Shown: positions 11,038 to 19,344 of the stretch, one piece after another
Numbering within the stretch: the stretch's first letter is position 1
How the letters are laid out: each line of letters opens with the position of its first letter
Origin: an uncultured Desulfuromonas sp.
Lineage (GTDB): Bacteria; Desulfobacterota; Desulfuromonadia; Desulfuromonadales; Desulfuromonadaceae
Assembly: GCF_963666745.1 (NCBI RefSeq)
Contig: NZ_OY762961.1
Span: forward strand, 3,655,274-3,719,273
DNA: 64,000 bases
Direction of reading: 5' to 3'
The notes under the pieces: model-generated
Databases searched by the model: none
What the model was told of the DNA's origin: nothing
What the model saw: only the letters and a program-made list of their open reading frames with translations
Position numbers and translations under genes: made by a program

Positions 11038-11534
11038 TGCTTGCGCTTAAAGATGTCAGCCTTGGGATTGGAGACCCGGTCCAGAAACAACAGGCCGTCC
11101 AAATGGTCCAATTCATGCTGGATGGCAACCGCCTCAAATCCTTTGCAGCGCACGACCTGGTCTTGGCCGTCACGGTCATGATACTGGACAACAATCTCCC
11201 TTGCCCGATCAACATTGCCGGTGTAGTCAGGCACACTCATGCAGCCTTCACGCATCACTTTGCTGCCGGTGGACTCAATAATGGTCGGGTTGATCAGGGT
11301 CAGAAGGCCGTGATTGTGTTTTTTTCCCAATTTGCTGTTGGAAACGTCGACCACTGCGACGCGTCGGCATACACCGATTTGTGGGGCGGCAATGCCGACG
11401 GAATGTCCTGAGTCATACATGGTATCGACCAGGTCCTGCACCAATTCATCCGTTTCCGGGTGGCCTATCTCGGCCGGCTCACAGATCTCTTTCAATCGTG
11501 GGTCGGGATAGACCAGAACCTCACGTACTGCCAT
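11034..11534 (-). CDS. def: Peptide deformylase
   Basis: Metalloenzyme of 166 residues that removes the formyl group from nascent N-terminal methionine. All three signature blocks are present: GIAAPQIG (motif I), EGCMS (motif II, metal-ligand Cys) and QHELDHLDG (motif III, HExxH-type ligands). GGAGTT lies 7 bases before the ATG. Its 3' end overlaps the tetraheme cytochrome start and its 5' end lies one base from the stop of the ACT-domain gene, giving a three-gene minus-strand operon. It is more usual to find def beside fmt, which is absent here. Confidence 0.96.
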   Translation of the reverse strand: MAVREVLVYPDPRLKEICEPAEIGHPETDELVQDLVDTMYDSGHSVGIAAPQIGVCRRVAVVDVSNSKLGKKHNHGLLTLINPTIIESTGSKVMREGCMSVPDYTGNVDRAREIVVQYHDRDGQDQVVRCKGFEAVAIQHELDHLDGLLFLDRVSNPKADIFKRKQ

Positions 11535-11535
11535 G

Positions 11536-12075
11536 TTATAACTCCACTGGTGTCACGGTGCGCACCGAGATGTCGACACTGAGTTGTTTTTTCAGTTCAC
11601 TCATCATGTCTCTGATATCGTCGGTTGTCATCTCTTCGGGCAACACGGTTTCACACATCATGACATAAACCGGGCGCTCGGAAGAGCCGATCAGTTTGGT
11701 ATTCAGGTCAATAATGTTGATGTTGTTTTCGCTGAGAACTTTTGTGACCTGATAGACGATACCGGGTTTGTCCGATCCGTACACGGAGATCATGCACAAT
11801 TCGCCGGGCAGTTCCGGGCGTTGTTCGCCACCGGGTTTCAGGGTGCGCACAAATACGGACAAGCCCTGTTCTTCAAGCTGGGTAAACGCCGTGGCAATTT
11901 CGTCCCGATCCGTAATGGTCGGATGAGAGATGATGAGAATCATGGCGAATTGACCGCCGAGAATGTTGTTGCTTGAATCAGCGATGTTGCAGCCGAGCTG
12001 GTAAAGAATTTCAGCGGTACTGGAAACAATCCCAGGGCGGTCACGGCCGATAATGGTCAGGGCAAAGTGTTGCAT
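11536..12075 (-). CDS. ACT-domain regulator of the GcvR type
   Basis: A 179-residue cytoplasmic protein made of two tandem ACT domains (about 1-80 and 90-175), each starting with the strand-turn typical of the fold (IIGRDRPGIVSS; VYGSDKPGIVYQ). This is the layout of glycine cleavage repressor-like proteins, which bind amino acids and act through protein partners rather than DNA. GGAGGAG immediately upstream fixes the start at 12075; the frame extends 29 codons further without support. First gene of the operon with def and the tetraheme cytochrome. The bound amino acid and target are unknown. Confidence 0.82.
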   Translation of the reverse strand: MQHFALTIIGRDRPGIVSSTAEILYQLGCNIADSSNNILGGQFAMILIISHPTITDRDEIATAFTQLEEQGLSVFVRTLKPGGEQRPELPGELCMISVYGSDKPGIVYQVTKVLSENNINIIDLNTKLIGSSERPVYVMMCETVLPEEMTTDDIRDMMSELKKQLSVDISVRTVTPVEL

Positions 12076-12234
12076 GGCTCCTCCAGATAAAAGACAAAAA
12101 GAAAATATACCACGGTCCTTGCGCTTAGGCCATACAGGAATAGCGAGGAATGGGGTGGTCAAGGCGCGGAGGGTCTGTTACCATCCTCACCAGTTTCTAT
12201 TGTGATTCAAACGTGTTCGCTGGCTGGATTCGTT

Positions 12235-12699
12235 ATGAAAAAACTGCTTCTACAATGTGGTGTACTGCTGATCGTTTCTGTTGTTGGTGGCTTTTTGATC
12301 AATATCGGCCATTGGCTGCACTGTGCTCAGCAGGCGTGCTCAACTGAAACCATTGTCGAGGATTATTTACCCATTCCCGTGACAGTGCCTCAGGTGCTCG
12401 CCTGGCAGCGGCAGAAACAATTGATCGTTGATGCCCGCTCTGCTGATGCGTACAGCGAAGGACATATTCCTACCGCGCGCTCTGTGCCGCGGGGTGACCG
12501 GAGGGCACTTGCCAAAGTGGTCGATTGCTGTTTGCTTCAGGAACGGGTTCTGGTGTATTGCAGCGGTGAGCAGTGTGAAGATTCTTTTGTCGTGGGTGAA
12601 GAGTTGTTTCATGCCGGGTTTACCACGGTGATGTTGTATGACGGCGGCTTTGCCGACTGGCAGCAGCGAGGTTTGTCTGTTGAGCGGGGGATGCCATGA
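12235..12699 (+). CDS. Membrane-anchored rhodanese-like protein
   Basis: A 154-residue protein with an N-terminal hydrophobic segment (about 3-22), so probably anchored on the periplasmic side, followed by a single rhodanese domain (50-150). The active-site loop begins with the catalytic cysteine in YCSGEQCEDS, and the domain ends with the usual LYDGGFADW block. Two extra cysteines in the N-terminal part (HCAQQACS) may form a disulfide or bind metal. The start is uncertain: the ATG at 12235 gives a clean anchor, while one at 12202 is also in frame and neither has a strong ribosome site. Its stop overlaps the next start (ATGA). Confidence 0.85.
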   Translation: MKKLLLQCGVLLIVSVVGGFLINIGHWLHCAQQACSTETIVEDYLPIPVTVPQVLAWQRQKQLIVDARSADAYSEGHIPTARSVPRGDRRALAKVVDCCLLQERVLVYCSGEQCEDSFVVGEELFHAGFTTVMLYDGGFADWQQRGLSVERGMP

Positions 12700-13115
12700 A
12701 ACAACCGTTGTTGCTGGCTGTCCGTTTAATGGTTGCCGGCGTTTTTCTCTATGCTGGCAGTCAGAAGGTTCTTGATCCGCTTTCTTTTGCCGAGGCCATC
12801 GGTCGCTATCAATTGGTGCCGGTGTGGGGGAATCTGTTGTTGGCCAGTGTCTTGCCGATGCTGGAAATTGTGGTTGCCATTGCCTTGCTGCTGCCGCGGT
12901 GGTGGCGGGCAGCGTCTTTGTTGAGTATTGCTCTGAATACTGTTTTTTCGGTGGCGTTGCTCTCTGCGATGATTCGCGGTTTAAGTATTGATTGTGGCTG
13001 CTTTGGCGGTACTGTCGGCCTGTGGTCGAGCCTTGCCGCTGCGCTGTTGCGTGCGACAGGTTTGTTAGGCATGTCTCTTTACCTGTTTCTGTCCGAAGAA
13101 TCCTGCCGGGAGTAA
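12696..13115 (+). CDS. MauE/DoxX-family membrane protein
   Basis: A 139-residue protein with four predicted membrane helices. The SIDCGCFG block after the third helix is the hallmark of MauE-like DoxX relatives, a Cys pair thought to take part in thiol redox handling or delivery of reducing equivalents across the membrane. It is translationally coupled to the rhodanese upstream and ends 3 bases before the radical SAM gene. Rhodanese plus MauE-like pairs suggest periplasmic sulfur or disulfide chemistry; the substrate is not evident. Confidence 0.82.
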   Translation: MKQPLLLAVRLMVAGVFLYAGSQKVLDPLSFAEAIGRYQLVPVWGNLLLASVLPMLEIVVAIALLLPRWWRAASLLSIALNTVFSVALLSAMIRGLSIDCGCFGGTVGLWSSLAAALLRATGLLGMSLYLFLSEESCRE

Positions 13116-13118
13116 ACC

Positions 13119-14156
13119 ATGGAGTTGTGGCAGGAACGTTCGCGAAATTCCATCCTCTGTCCTGATCTGGTGGCTCAACGCTTCGGTCTTGACGACGCTG
13201 TTCTCGCCAAAGTGACAGAGCGCTATCCGATGCGTATTACACCGCATCAGTTGGAGTTGATCCGTGACGCTGACGACCCGTTGGGGCGCCAGGTGATTCC
13301 GGATGTTCAGGAGCTACTGGATCCTTCAGAGCTGAGCGACCCGCTGGATGAGGACCGTCTTTCGCCGGTGCCCAACCTGGTGCATCGCTATCCCTACCGG
13401 GTATTGTTACTGGTGGCGGGCAGTTGTTTCAGTTATTGCCGTTTTTGTACCCGTAAGCGCAAAGTGGGCTGTCCGTCCATGAGTGTCTCTCTTGGCGACA
13501 TCCTCAAGGGGATTGATTACATCGCCGAGCATCCGGAAGTGAATGAGGTGATTCTGTCTGGTGGGGATCCACTCACCATGTCCGACCGGTTGTTGGATGA
13601 TGTTCTCGCCCGGTTGAGTCGAATTCCACATCTGCAGGTGGTTCGTATCGGCAGTCGTGCTCCAGTGGTGATGCCTGAGCGGATCACCGAGTCGCTGTGT
13701 GCGTTGCTGCAACGTTACCAACCGTTATATTTTCTGACTCATTTTAATCACCCGCGTGAAATTACCGAAGCGACGGTTGAAGCCTGTCAGCGCCTGGTGC
13801 GCAGTGGTGTTATTGTTGCCAACCAGACGGTGCTGTTGCGTGGCGTCAATGATCAGGCTGATACGCTGTTCAAGCTGTTTCACACCCTCTATCGATTGCA
13901 GGTGCGGCCGTATTATCTGCATCAAATGGATTTGACCTGTGGCACCGGACATTTTCGGACCCGTCTGGAAGAGGGGATCGCGATCATGGATCAGTTGCGT
14001 GGACCGTTGTCCGGATTGGCGATGCCGAACTATATCGTTGATTTGCCGGGTGGCCATGGCAAAATTCCGCTAACGCCTGACTATGTACAATCTCTGGGAC
14101 GCAATGCGCGTTTGAAAGCTGCAGATGGCACCTTGATCGATTATCCGCAAATCTGA
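13119..14156 (+). CDS. KamA-family radical SAM protein (lysine 2,3-aminomutase-like)
   Basis: A 345-residue radical SAM, PLP-dependent aminomutase-family enzyme. The cluster motif CFSYCRFC (CX3CX2C) is at about 103-110, the GGDPL segment that helps bind SAM follows, and the C-terminal part keeps the MDLT and VDLPGGHGK segments that correspond to the lysine-binding aspartates and PLP lysine of lysine 2,3-aminomutase. It is shorter than clostridial KamA (about 416) and near the size of EpmB, which modifies elongation factor P; no efp or epmA lies nearby. A GGGAG before the ATG overlaps the MauE-like gene, so it probably ends a three-gene operon. Confidence 0.85.
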   Translation: MELWQERSRNSILCPDLVAQRFGLDDAVLAKVTERYPMRITPHQLELIRDADDPLGRQVIPDVQELLDPSELSDPLDEDRLSPVPNLVHRYPYRVLLLVAGSCFSYCRFCTRKRKVGCPSMSVSLGDILKGIDYIAEHPEVNEVILSGGDPLTMSDRLLDDVLARLSRIPHLQVVRIGSRAPVVMPERITESLCALLQRYQPLYFLTHFNHPREITEATVEACQRLVRSGVIVANQTVLLRGVNDQADTLFKLFHTLYRLQVRPYYLHQMDLTCGTGHFRTRLEEGIAIMDQLRGPLSGLAMPNYIVDLPGGHGKIPLTPDYVQSLGRNARLKAADGTLIDYPQI

Positions 14157-14270
14157 CGACAATCCACCATAAAAGCGCTACGTGTTTTATCCGCTTCTGC
14201 CCTGTTTGTTACGCCCGGTTGTGAAAGGGTAACAGCTGCTGACAGCTCAGGAAAAATGCGCTAGAACCGA

Positions 14271-14303
14271 ATGGCGATCACACAATGTGATGCCATTTTT
14301 TTT
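14271..14303 (+). terminator. Terminator just upstream of a small secreted-protein gene
   Basis: A stem (ATGGC-g-ATCACA paired with TGTGATGCCAT, one bulged base) is followed by nine T. It lies 114 bases after the KamA-family stop but only 13 bases before the next start codon, so it either ends the upstream operon or works as an attenuator for the downstream gene. Confidence 0.75.
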
Positions 14304-14316
14304 GTGGGGGGGAGTC

Positions 14317-14568
14317 ATGCTCAAGAAAATTGTTTGCAGCGCAGTGTTCTGTGTCCTGATGGTCTCGTTAGCTCAGGCGTCTGTTTACGAACAACGTCCG
14401 GACCGTGATGCTTTTGAAGCGGCACTGAAAAGCTGTATGGAAGAAGCTGGAAAAGACGAACAGGGGCACCCGGACCGAAAGGCCGTCGATGCCTGCATGG
14501 AGAACAAAGGGTTTAAGAAGCCTGAAGGAGGGCCTGGTGGGCCCGGTGGTCCACCACCGCGGGACTGA
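14317..14568 (+). CDS. Small secreted protein of unknown function
   Basis: An 83-residue protein with a signal peptide (about 1-19, ending in AQA) and a short charged mature region containing two cysteines about 25 residues apart (KSCMEEAG and DACMENKG), followed by a Gly/Pro-rich tail. I do not recognise the family. The start at 14317 is chosen because a GGGGGGAG ribosome site precedes it; the in-frame ATG at 14287 lies inside the terminator stem. The gene is bracketed by the terminator at 14271 and its own at 14583, so it is a single transcription unit if not read through from upstream. Confidence 0.7.
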   Translation: MLKKIVCSAVFCVLMVSLAQASVYEQRPDRDAFEAALKSCMEEAGKDEQGHPDRKAVDACMENKGFKKPEGGPGGPGGPPPRD

Positions 14569-14582
14569 TGGTTGAGGACATG

Positions 14583-14622
14583 AAAAAAGACGCCTGCGAT
14601 GATCATCACAGGCGTCTTTTTT
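14583..14622. terminator. Bidirectional terminator between small secreted protein and OB-fold lipoprotein genes
   Basis: Perfect 14-base arms (14583-14596, 14609-14622) that start and end with A6 and T6 runs, in a convergent intergenic space. Confidence 0.9.
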
Positions 14623-14646
14623 TATGGCTTTGTCATGGCGAATCGT

Positions 14647-15432
14647 TTATTCGACCGTGATTTTTGCGTCCTGAATGATCAGGTCATACTGATAGCCGTA
14701 GCCAAAGTCCTGATTCAGGTCGAGAATCCCTTTGACCAAAACGGTCTGGCCAACAGCGGCTTCACTGCTGGTGGTAACGGTCAAGTCATTGCTGCCGGCT
14801 TCACCGGTTCCGTCCTGGAGGTGAATCCAGTTGGTTTTCATGATTTTCGGGCTGAATTTGGCCACTTTGGCGCGCAGAATCACTTCTTTGGTGGCCAAAG
14901 CATCTTTCTGGGCAAAGATTTCAGCGATGGTATAGCCGTTTTCCGGTTTGGTCAGGCCTGAAAAGTCCAGGTCCATCGGCGCGGTCATCGGTTTTTGATG
15001 GCCCATTTCGGCAGCATCGCCCATCGCTTCACCGGGATTGAGCGGCGCATCCTGACCGGCAACCAGTACGCTGCTGACAAAATAGACGACGTCAAAGTCG
15101 CGGTTGAGCGTGTTGCTGTGATAGTTCGGCATGGCCATGCCTTGAGGAATGACGACTTTGTCGCCAACATTCACCGGAAATTCCGGTGCGGCTGCCCAGA
15201 TCTCCTCGTGATCGGTTTTTACCTTGATGTAGGTGTATCCCGCCGTGTTCATCGTCTCGACAACGCTGCCGGACAATTGTTGAGCAGGAGCATCAGTTGC
15301 ATGATCGTGGCCGGGCTCGCCGTGAACAGGCGCTGCCGGTTCTGCCGGTGTGCTTGCCTGATCGTTGGAGCCTTTGCAGGCAGTCAGTCCAAATGTCAGC
15401 AGTGCGATGAGAAAAAGATGTGTCAACTTCAC
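14647..15432 (-). CDS. Lipoprotein with OB-fold (NrfJ-like) domains
   Basis: A 261-residue lipoprotein: the signal peptide ends in the lipobox LTAC, with Cys19 as the lipidation site. A His/Asp-rich low-complexity stretch (about 33-50) is followed by a first small beta domain (SGSVVETMNTAGYTYIKV..., 53-120) of the kind seen in NrfJ-related proteins, and a second OB-fold domain (about 165-255). Role unknown; such proteins accompany cytochrome or metal systems in Deltaproteobacteria. The start is GTG at 15432 with AGGAGG 8 bases before it. No obvious operon partner. Confidence 0.75.
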   Translation of the reverse strand: MKLTHLFLIALLTFGLTACKGSNDQASTPAEPAAPVHGEPGHDHATDAPAQQLSGSVVETMNTAGYTYIKVKTDHEEIWAAAPEFPVNVGDKVVIPQGMAMPNYHSNTLNRDFDVVYFVSSVLVAGQDAPLNPGEAMGDAAEMGHQKPMTAPMDLDFSGLTKPENGYTIAEIFAQKDALATKEVILRAKVAKFSPKIMKTNWIHLQDGTGEAGSNDLTVTTSSEAAVGQTVLVKGILDLNQDFGYGYQYDLIIQDAKITVE

Positions 15433-15573
15433 GGAATAATCCTCCTGTGGATTTGGTTTATAATAGTTGGTTCACGTACTTGGGGTTGATGGTGCAGTTT
15501 TCTGATGATAAATATCTGAGTTTTTCTGTCAAGTTTATTCGTTTTTGACCATATACCAAACTGCGAATCTTTC

Positions 15574-16044
15574 CTATCTGCGTAAGGTGGCAATTAAACG
15601 CGCTGGGCGCAGCAGTAATTCGAGGGCTTCACGACAACTCGGACAAACCACATCCGCAGCACCAAGAGCGATCCCTGCTGCTGCCTCCGGACCAATCACC
15701 GCCAGGCCCAGCGCGGCATCTTGCAACATAAGATGGTCATTGTAGCCATTGCCGACAGCAACGCAGTTCTCCGTACCCAGTTGGTGAATGAAGCGTTGTT
15801 TTCCCCTGTCCTGCTCTTCAGGTTCAAGCACCTCCAGTCGTGTTGAAACGCCGGCCAGTTGCCGGGCGGCACTGCCGTGGGTGTCGGCCGTGATGACATG
15901 CAATGTCAGGTCTTGGGCCAGCTGCTGTAACAGTGGCACCAGCTCGGCAATCAACTGGCCGTCGCACGCTAGGGTGCCGTTGTAATCAAGAACCAGATGC
16001 TGCAAATTGAGTGTTTTGTAGCCGGGGATATCAATACGAATCAT
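15574..16044 (-). CDS. HAD-superfamily phosphatase
   Basis: A 156-residue soluble HAD hydrolase. The nucleophile motif is DYNGT rather than the common DxDGT, so the second acid of motif I is replaced by Asn, as in a subgroup of soluble HAD ATPase-like proteins related to P-type ATPase P domains. Motif III/IV appears as GNGYNDHLML. The protein is short, with only a minimal cap. The start overlaps the stop of the upstream flavin-binding protein (ATGA), showing a two-gene operon. The substrate is unknown. Confidence 0.85.
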   Translation of the reverse strand: MIRIDIPGYKTLNLQHLVLDYNGTLACDGQLIAELVPLLQQLAQDLTLHVITADTHGSAARQLAGVSTRLEVLEPEEQDRGKQRFIHQLGTENCVAVGNGYNDHLMLQDAALGLAVIGPEAAAGIALGAADVVCPSCREALELLLRPARLIATLRR

Positions 16045-16439
16045 AGGTCTTTATCCTGGGCCGGAGTGACCAATGGCAGGATTTTTTCAATCGCGAAAAA
16101 GACCAGATAACGGTCTTTATTGCCCACATAGCTGCGTCCCTCTGCGCTGAGCATGGTCTCTATGCGAGGCGTGTTCAGTTCCTCGCTGACTTTTCGCAAA
16201 TGGAGGCGTACGCCGCCGTAGCCGGGACCGTTTTCAATGAACAGATAAGCTGCATAAGGATTTTCCGCCACATAGTGATGGCTGAGTCGATCAAGCATGA
16301 TAAAGGCAACGCTGCCGTCATCGAAAAAACGTGGCTTGGCATAGAGCGCCGAATTGACACGTCCATCGCTGCCAGCGGTCGATAAAATGCCGGTACCTGC
16401 GGTATCCCTGAAGTAGGTCTCAAGCTGTGTTGAATCCAT
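16041..16439 (-). CDS. Pyridoxamine 5'-phosphate oxidase-fold protein
   Basis: A 132-residue split-barrel flavin-binding protein of the PNPOx-like superfamily. The N-terminal block (GILSTAGSDGRVNSALYAKPRF) and the central strand (VAFIMLDRLSHHYVAENPYAAYLF) match the FMN-binding face. These small members often bind FMN, F420 or heme rather than acting in vitamin B6 synthesis. Start at 16439 chosen for the GGAG 8 bases upstream. Coupled to the HAD gene through a 4-base overlap. Diverges from the TonB2 operon, whose TTG start lies 96 bases away. Confidence 0.82.
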   Translation of the reverse strand: MDSTQLETYFRDTAGTGILSTAGSDGRVNSALYAKPRFFDDGSVAFIMLDRLSHHYVAENPYAAYLFIENGPGYGGVRLHLRKVSEELNTPRIETMLSAEGRSYVGNKDRYLVFFAIEKILPLVTPAQDKDL

Positions 16440-16535
16440 TTGAATCTCCATGAGGGGTTTGATAACGTGTACTATTTGCACCCGCAGAAAGGGTGTCGAT
16501 GGATAATCCAGCCGCTCATCTTACAGGAGATTTTC

Positions 16536-17297
16536 TTGAATTTATACCGGCTTTTGAACAGTACGGCATTGTTGTTGTGCACGGCGACGGCATGGGCTCA
16601 GCCGTTTAACGAACAGGTGACCTCTCCCGTGGAACAGACCCTTCAGGTGCGTCAGCAGGCACAGAAGCAGGACGATGTCTGGCAGGCGGAGCGGGAAAAA
16701 CTGTTGGCCCAGCTTGAGCAGTTTGATCGTGAACGGCAACAGTTGCATCAGCACTGTGCGCAGTTGCAACAAAAGGTCGATCAACGGCAGCAACGCATTG
16801 CCGGGTTGCAACAGGATCTGGTTGAATCGGCACGGCTGACCGATGAAATGGTGCCGTTTCTGGCCACGGTTGTTGAGCAGTTGCGGCTGCAGGTGACAGC
16901 CGATCTGCCGTTTCTTGTTGAAGAGCGCGGCGAGCGTCTGGAACGGTTGGGCGAAACGCTGGACGATGCCCAATTATCCGTCGGTGAAAAATTTCGCCGC
17001 GTTTTTGAAGCCATGCAGGTGGAGGCCGCCTATGGCCGTCACTTTGACGTGGTGCAGAAGAATATCACGGTCAACGGTCAGTCGACGTTGATGAACGAAC
17101 TTCAGTTGGGGCGGCTGGCCTTGTTTGCCCAGTCGCTGGATGGTCAGCGCAGTGCGGTTTATGATCCGGTGACGGAGCAATGGACGGCTCTTGAGGCAAG
17201 TGTTAACGGTGACTTGCGCAAAGCCGTCGAGATGGCCGGTAAGCATCGCCCGGTTGACCTGCTCAACCTGCCACTTGGAAAGGTGGTGGTGGAATGA
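16536..17297 (+). CDS. DUF3450 protein of a TonB2 system
   Basis: A 253-residue periplasmic protein with a signal peptide (about 1-18) and a long Gln-rich coiled coil (30-110) followed by a compact C-terminal domain; it matches DUF3450, which leads TonB2-type clusters in Vibrio and Shewanella. The start is inferred to be TTG at 16536, because AGGAGA lies 6 bases before it and the resulting N-terminus is a proper signal sequence; the longer frame from 16440 has no such features. Its stop overlaps the next gene by four bases. It probably couples the ExbB-like complex to the cell wall or outer membrane (inference). Confidence 0.85.
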   Translation: MNLYRLLNSTALLLCTATAWAQPFNEQVTSPVEQTLQVRQQAQKQDDVWQAEREKLLAQLEQFDRERQQLHQHCAQLQQKVDQRQQRIAGLQQDLVESARLTDEMVPFLATVVEQLRLQVTADLPFLVEERGERLERLGETLDDAQLSVGEKFRRVFEAMQVEAAYGRHFDVVQKNITVNGQSTLMNELQLGRLALFAQSLDGQRSAVYDPVTEQWTALEASVNGDLRKAVEMAGKHRPVDLLNLPLGKVVVE

Positions 17298-18736
17298 TGG
17301 CCTGTATCCGCATGGTGCTGACAACCTTTCTGCTTCTTATCGCCTGCACCGCTCAGGCGGACGATCAACGGCTACAGGCGCAGTCTTTGAAAGACAAGCA
17401 ACAACAGGTAATTGCTCAGGCTGAAGCTGAAAAGCGGCAAGCTGAGGAGCAAGCCCGACGCCAGTTGCAGACACTGGCCCGTGATCGTCAGACGTTGAGC
17501 GCTGCTGTGAACGAGGCCCGTCAGGCCGTGGCTAAGTTGCAAAAACAGCGTAAGGAGCTGCAACAGCAGGAAACCACTTTAGCGGCCCGGCAAGCAGCAT
17601 TGGAGAAAGAGCAGAAAGAACAACGTCTACGGCTGCAGGAGTTGCTGGGCTTTATTCATCTGGCCGCCAAGGATGCCGACGGCCTCTTGCAAAGCAGCCA
17701 GCTCAATGCCTTGAATCCTCAGCGCACCGAAGTTTTGAGCCGATTGCAGCAACAGGACGGTATGCCGGCCATGGATGATGTGGCAACCATGAGCCAGGTG
17801 TTGCTTGACGAGATGCGCGGCAGTGGTGAAGTGCAGATTGTCGATCACACCATCGTCGACCGCCAGGGCGAAAGTACCCGCGCTGAGGTTCTGCTGTTGG
17901 GTGATTTCAGCGCGACCTACCGCAATGACGACGAGTGCGGTTTTTTACTCTATTCTCAAGCAAGCAGTCGTCTGTTTGCCTTGTCGGAACTGCCGGCCCG
18001 GCGGTGGCAGCATCAAATCGACCGTTATCTGGATGGCGACAGTGCCTCGGCTCCCATTGATGTTGGTCGCGGAGCATCGTTACGCCAGCTAATGTATCAG
18101 ACCGATTTTAACGATCAGATCCGTCAGGGTGGTTTTATTGTCTGGCCGATTTTGCTGATCGGCGCCGTGGCTCTGGTGTTGATTGGCGAGCGGAGCTGGT
18201 TTTTGCGCCGTAACCGCTTTAATGGTGGGGCCTTCCTCTTCCGCATGGAGCCGATGATCGAACAGGGTGATTGGGCTGGCTGTGAAGCCGCCTGCAACAG
18301 CCATGATGATAAACCGTTGCCGCGTGTGTTGCTGGCGGGGCTGCCGTATCGCACCCTGAACCGTGAAGATCTTGAAAATGCCTTGCAGGAAGCGATTCTC
18401 GGAGAAATCCCGCGATTGGAGCGTTTTCTCTCCACACTGGCGGTGCTGGCGTCCATCGCACCATTACTCGGCCTGCTGGGCACGGTGACCGGCATGATCA
18501 ACACCTTTCAGGTGATCACCTTTCACGGCACCGGCGATCCGCGCCTGATGTCGAGCGGCATCTCCGAGGCGCTGGTCACTACCATGCTGGGGCTGGCCGT
18601 GGCGATCCCGATTATGCTCTGTCACAGTCTACTGTCGCGGCGCGTCGAGATGGTGATTGCCGAGCTGGAGGAGCGGGCAATCCGCTTCGTGAATGTGATC
18701 TGCAAAGCCCGGATCACTCCGGATGAACCGTCATGA
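17294..18736 (+). CDS. ExbB/TolQ-family proton channel with long periplasmic coiled coil (TtpC type)
   Basis: A 480-residue protein with a signal peptide (1-22), a Gln/Lys-rich coiled coil (25-120), a periplasmic domain to about 270, and a C-terminal MotA/TolQ/ExbB module with three membrane helices (about 275-295, 375-400, 425-450) including the GLLGTVTGMI motif. This is the layout of TtpC, the extra ExbB-like subunit that TonB2 systems need. It overlaps both neighbours by four bases, so stoichiometry is probably set by translational coupling. It likely conducts protons to drive TonB. Confidence 0.9.
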   Translation: MMACIRMVLTTFLLLIACTAQADDQRLQAQSLKDKQQQVIAQAEAEKRQAEEQARRQLQTLARDRQTLSAAVNEARQAVAKLQKQRKELQQQETTLAARQAALEKEQKEQRLRLQELLGFIHLAAKDADGLLQSSQLNALNPQRTEVLSRLQQQDGMPAMDDVATMSQVLLDEMRGSGEVQIVDHTIVDRQGESTRAEVLLLGDFSATYRNDDECGFLLYSQASSRLFALSELPARRWQHQIDRYLDGDSASAPIDVGRGASLRQLMYQTDFNDQIRQGGFIVWPILLIGAVALVLIGERSWFLRRNRFNGGAFLFRMEPMIEQGDWAGCEAACNSHDDKPLPRVLLAGLPYRTLNREDLENALQEAILGEIPRLERFLSTLAVLASIAPLLGLLGTVTGMINTFQVITFHGTGDPRLMSSGISEALVTTMLGLAVAIPIMLCHSLLSRRVEMVIAELEERAIRFVNVICKARITPDEPS

Positions 18737-19344
18737 TTCATGCGCTGTGGTATCCGATCGAAGATTATCTGGCCAGTGGTGGGGTGGTGATGATGCCTCT
18801 GGTGCTGGTCTCACTGTTGTTGTGGGCTCTGATTGTTCACAAACTGCTGATGCTCAAAGCGTTGTATCGTCCCAGTTTAAGTGAAACGCAGCTGCACCAG
18901 GCTTTGCGTGATAACGCGGAGCGGGGCTCCGCCGGTGTGCAGGGGCAATTGATCCGCGAGTTTTTGCGGCGGCGTAGTGGTCAGGTGACCCTTGATGGAC
19001 ACATCGTTGATGAAGCCTGTCTGGCGGTGTCTCATGGCCTGGAGCGCAGCCTGACGCTGATCGGCGTTCTGGCAGCCATTGCGCCATTGCTCGGTTTGCT
19101 GGGCACTGTTCTTGGCATGATCACTACCTTTAACAGTATTGCCCTGTTCGGTACCGGGAATGCCCGCGCCATGGCCGGTGGCATCTCAGAAGCGTTGATC
19201 ACCACTCAGACCGGTTTGCTGATTGCGATACCCGGCCTGTATATGCGTAATTTTCTTCAGAGACGGGTGGGAAACCTCAAACACCAGATCGAGTCGTTAG
19301 CATTGAATCTGAAGCGACAGCTGGTGCATGGAGGTGAGTTATGA
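18733..19344 (+). CDS. exbB: ExbB2 proton channel subunit
   Basis: A 203-residue MotA/TolQ/ExbB family protein with three membrane helices and the conserved LGLLGTVLGMITTF segment in the second. It forms the pentameric proton channel with ExbD. It overlaps the TtpC-like gene and exbD by four bases on each side. Together with the preceding long ExbB, the operon has two ExbB-type subunits, as in TonB2 systems. Confidence 0.93.
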   Translation: MIHALWYPIEDYLASGGVVMMPLVLVSLLLWALIVHKLLMLKALYRPSLSETQLHQALRDNAERGSAGVQGQLIREFLRRRSGQVTLDGHIVDEACLAVSHGLERSLTLIGVLAAIAPLLGLLGTVLGMITTFNSIALFGTGNARAMAGGISEALITTQTGLLIAIPGLYMRNFLQRRVGNLKHQIESLALNLKRQLVHGGEL

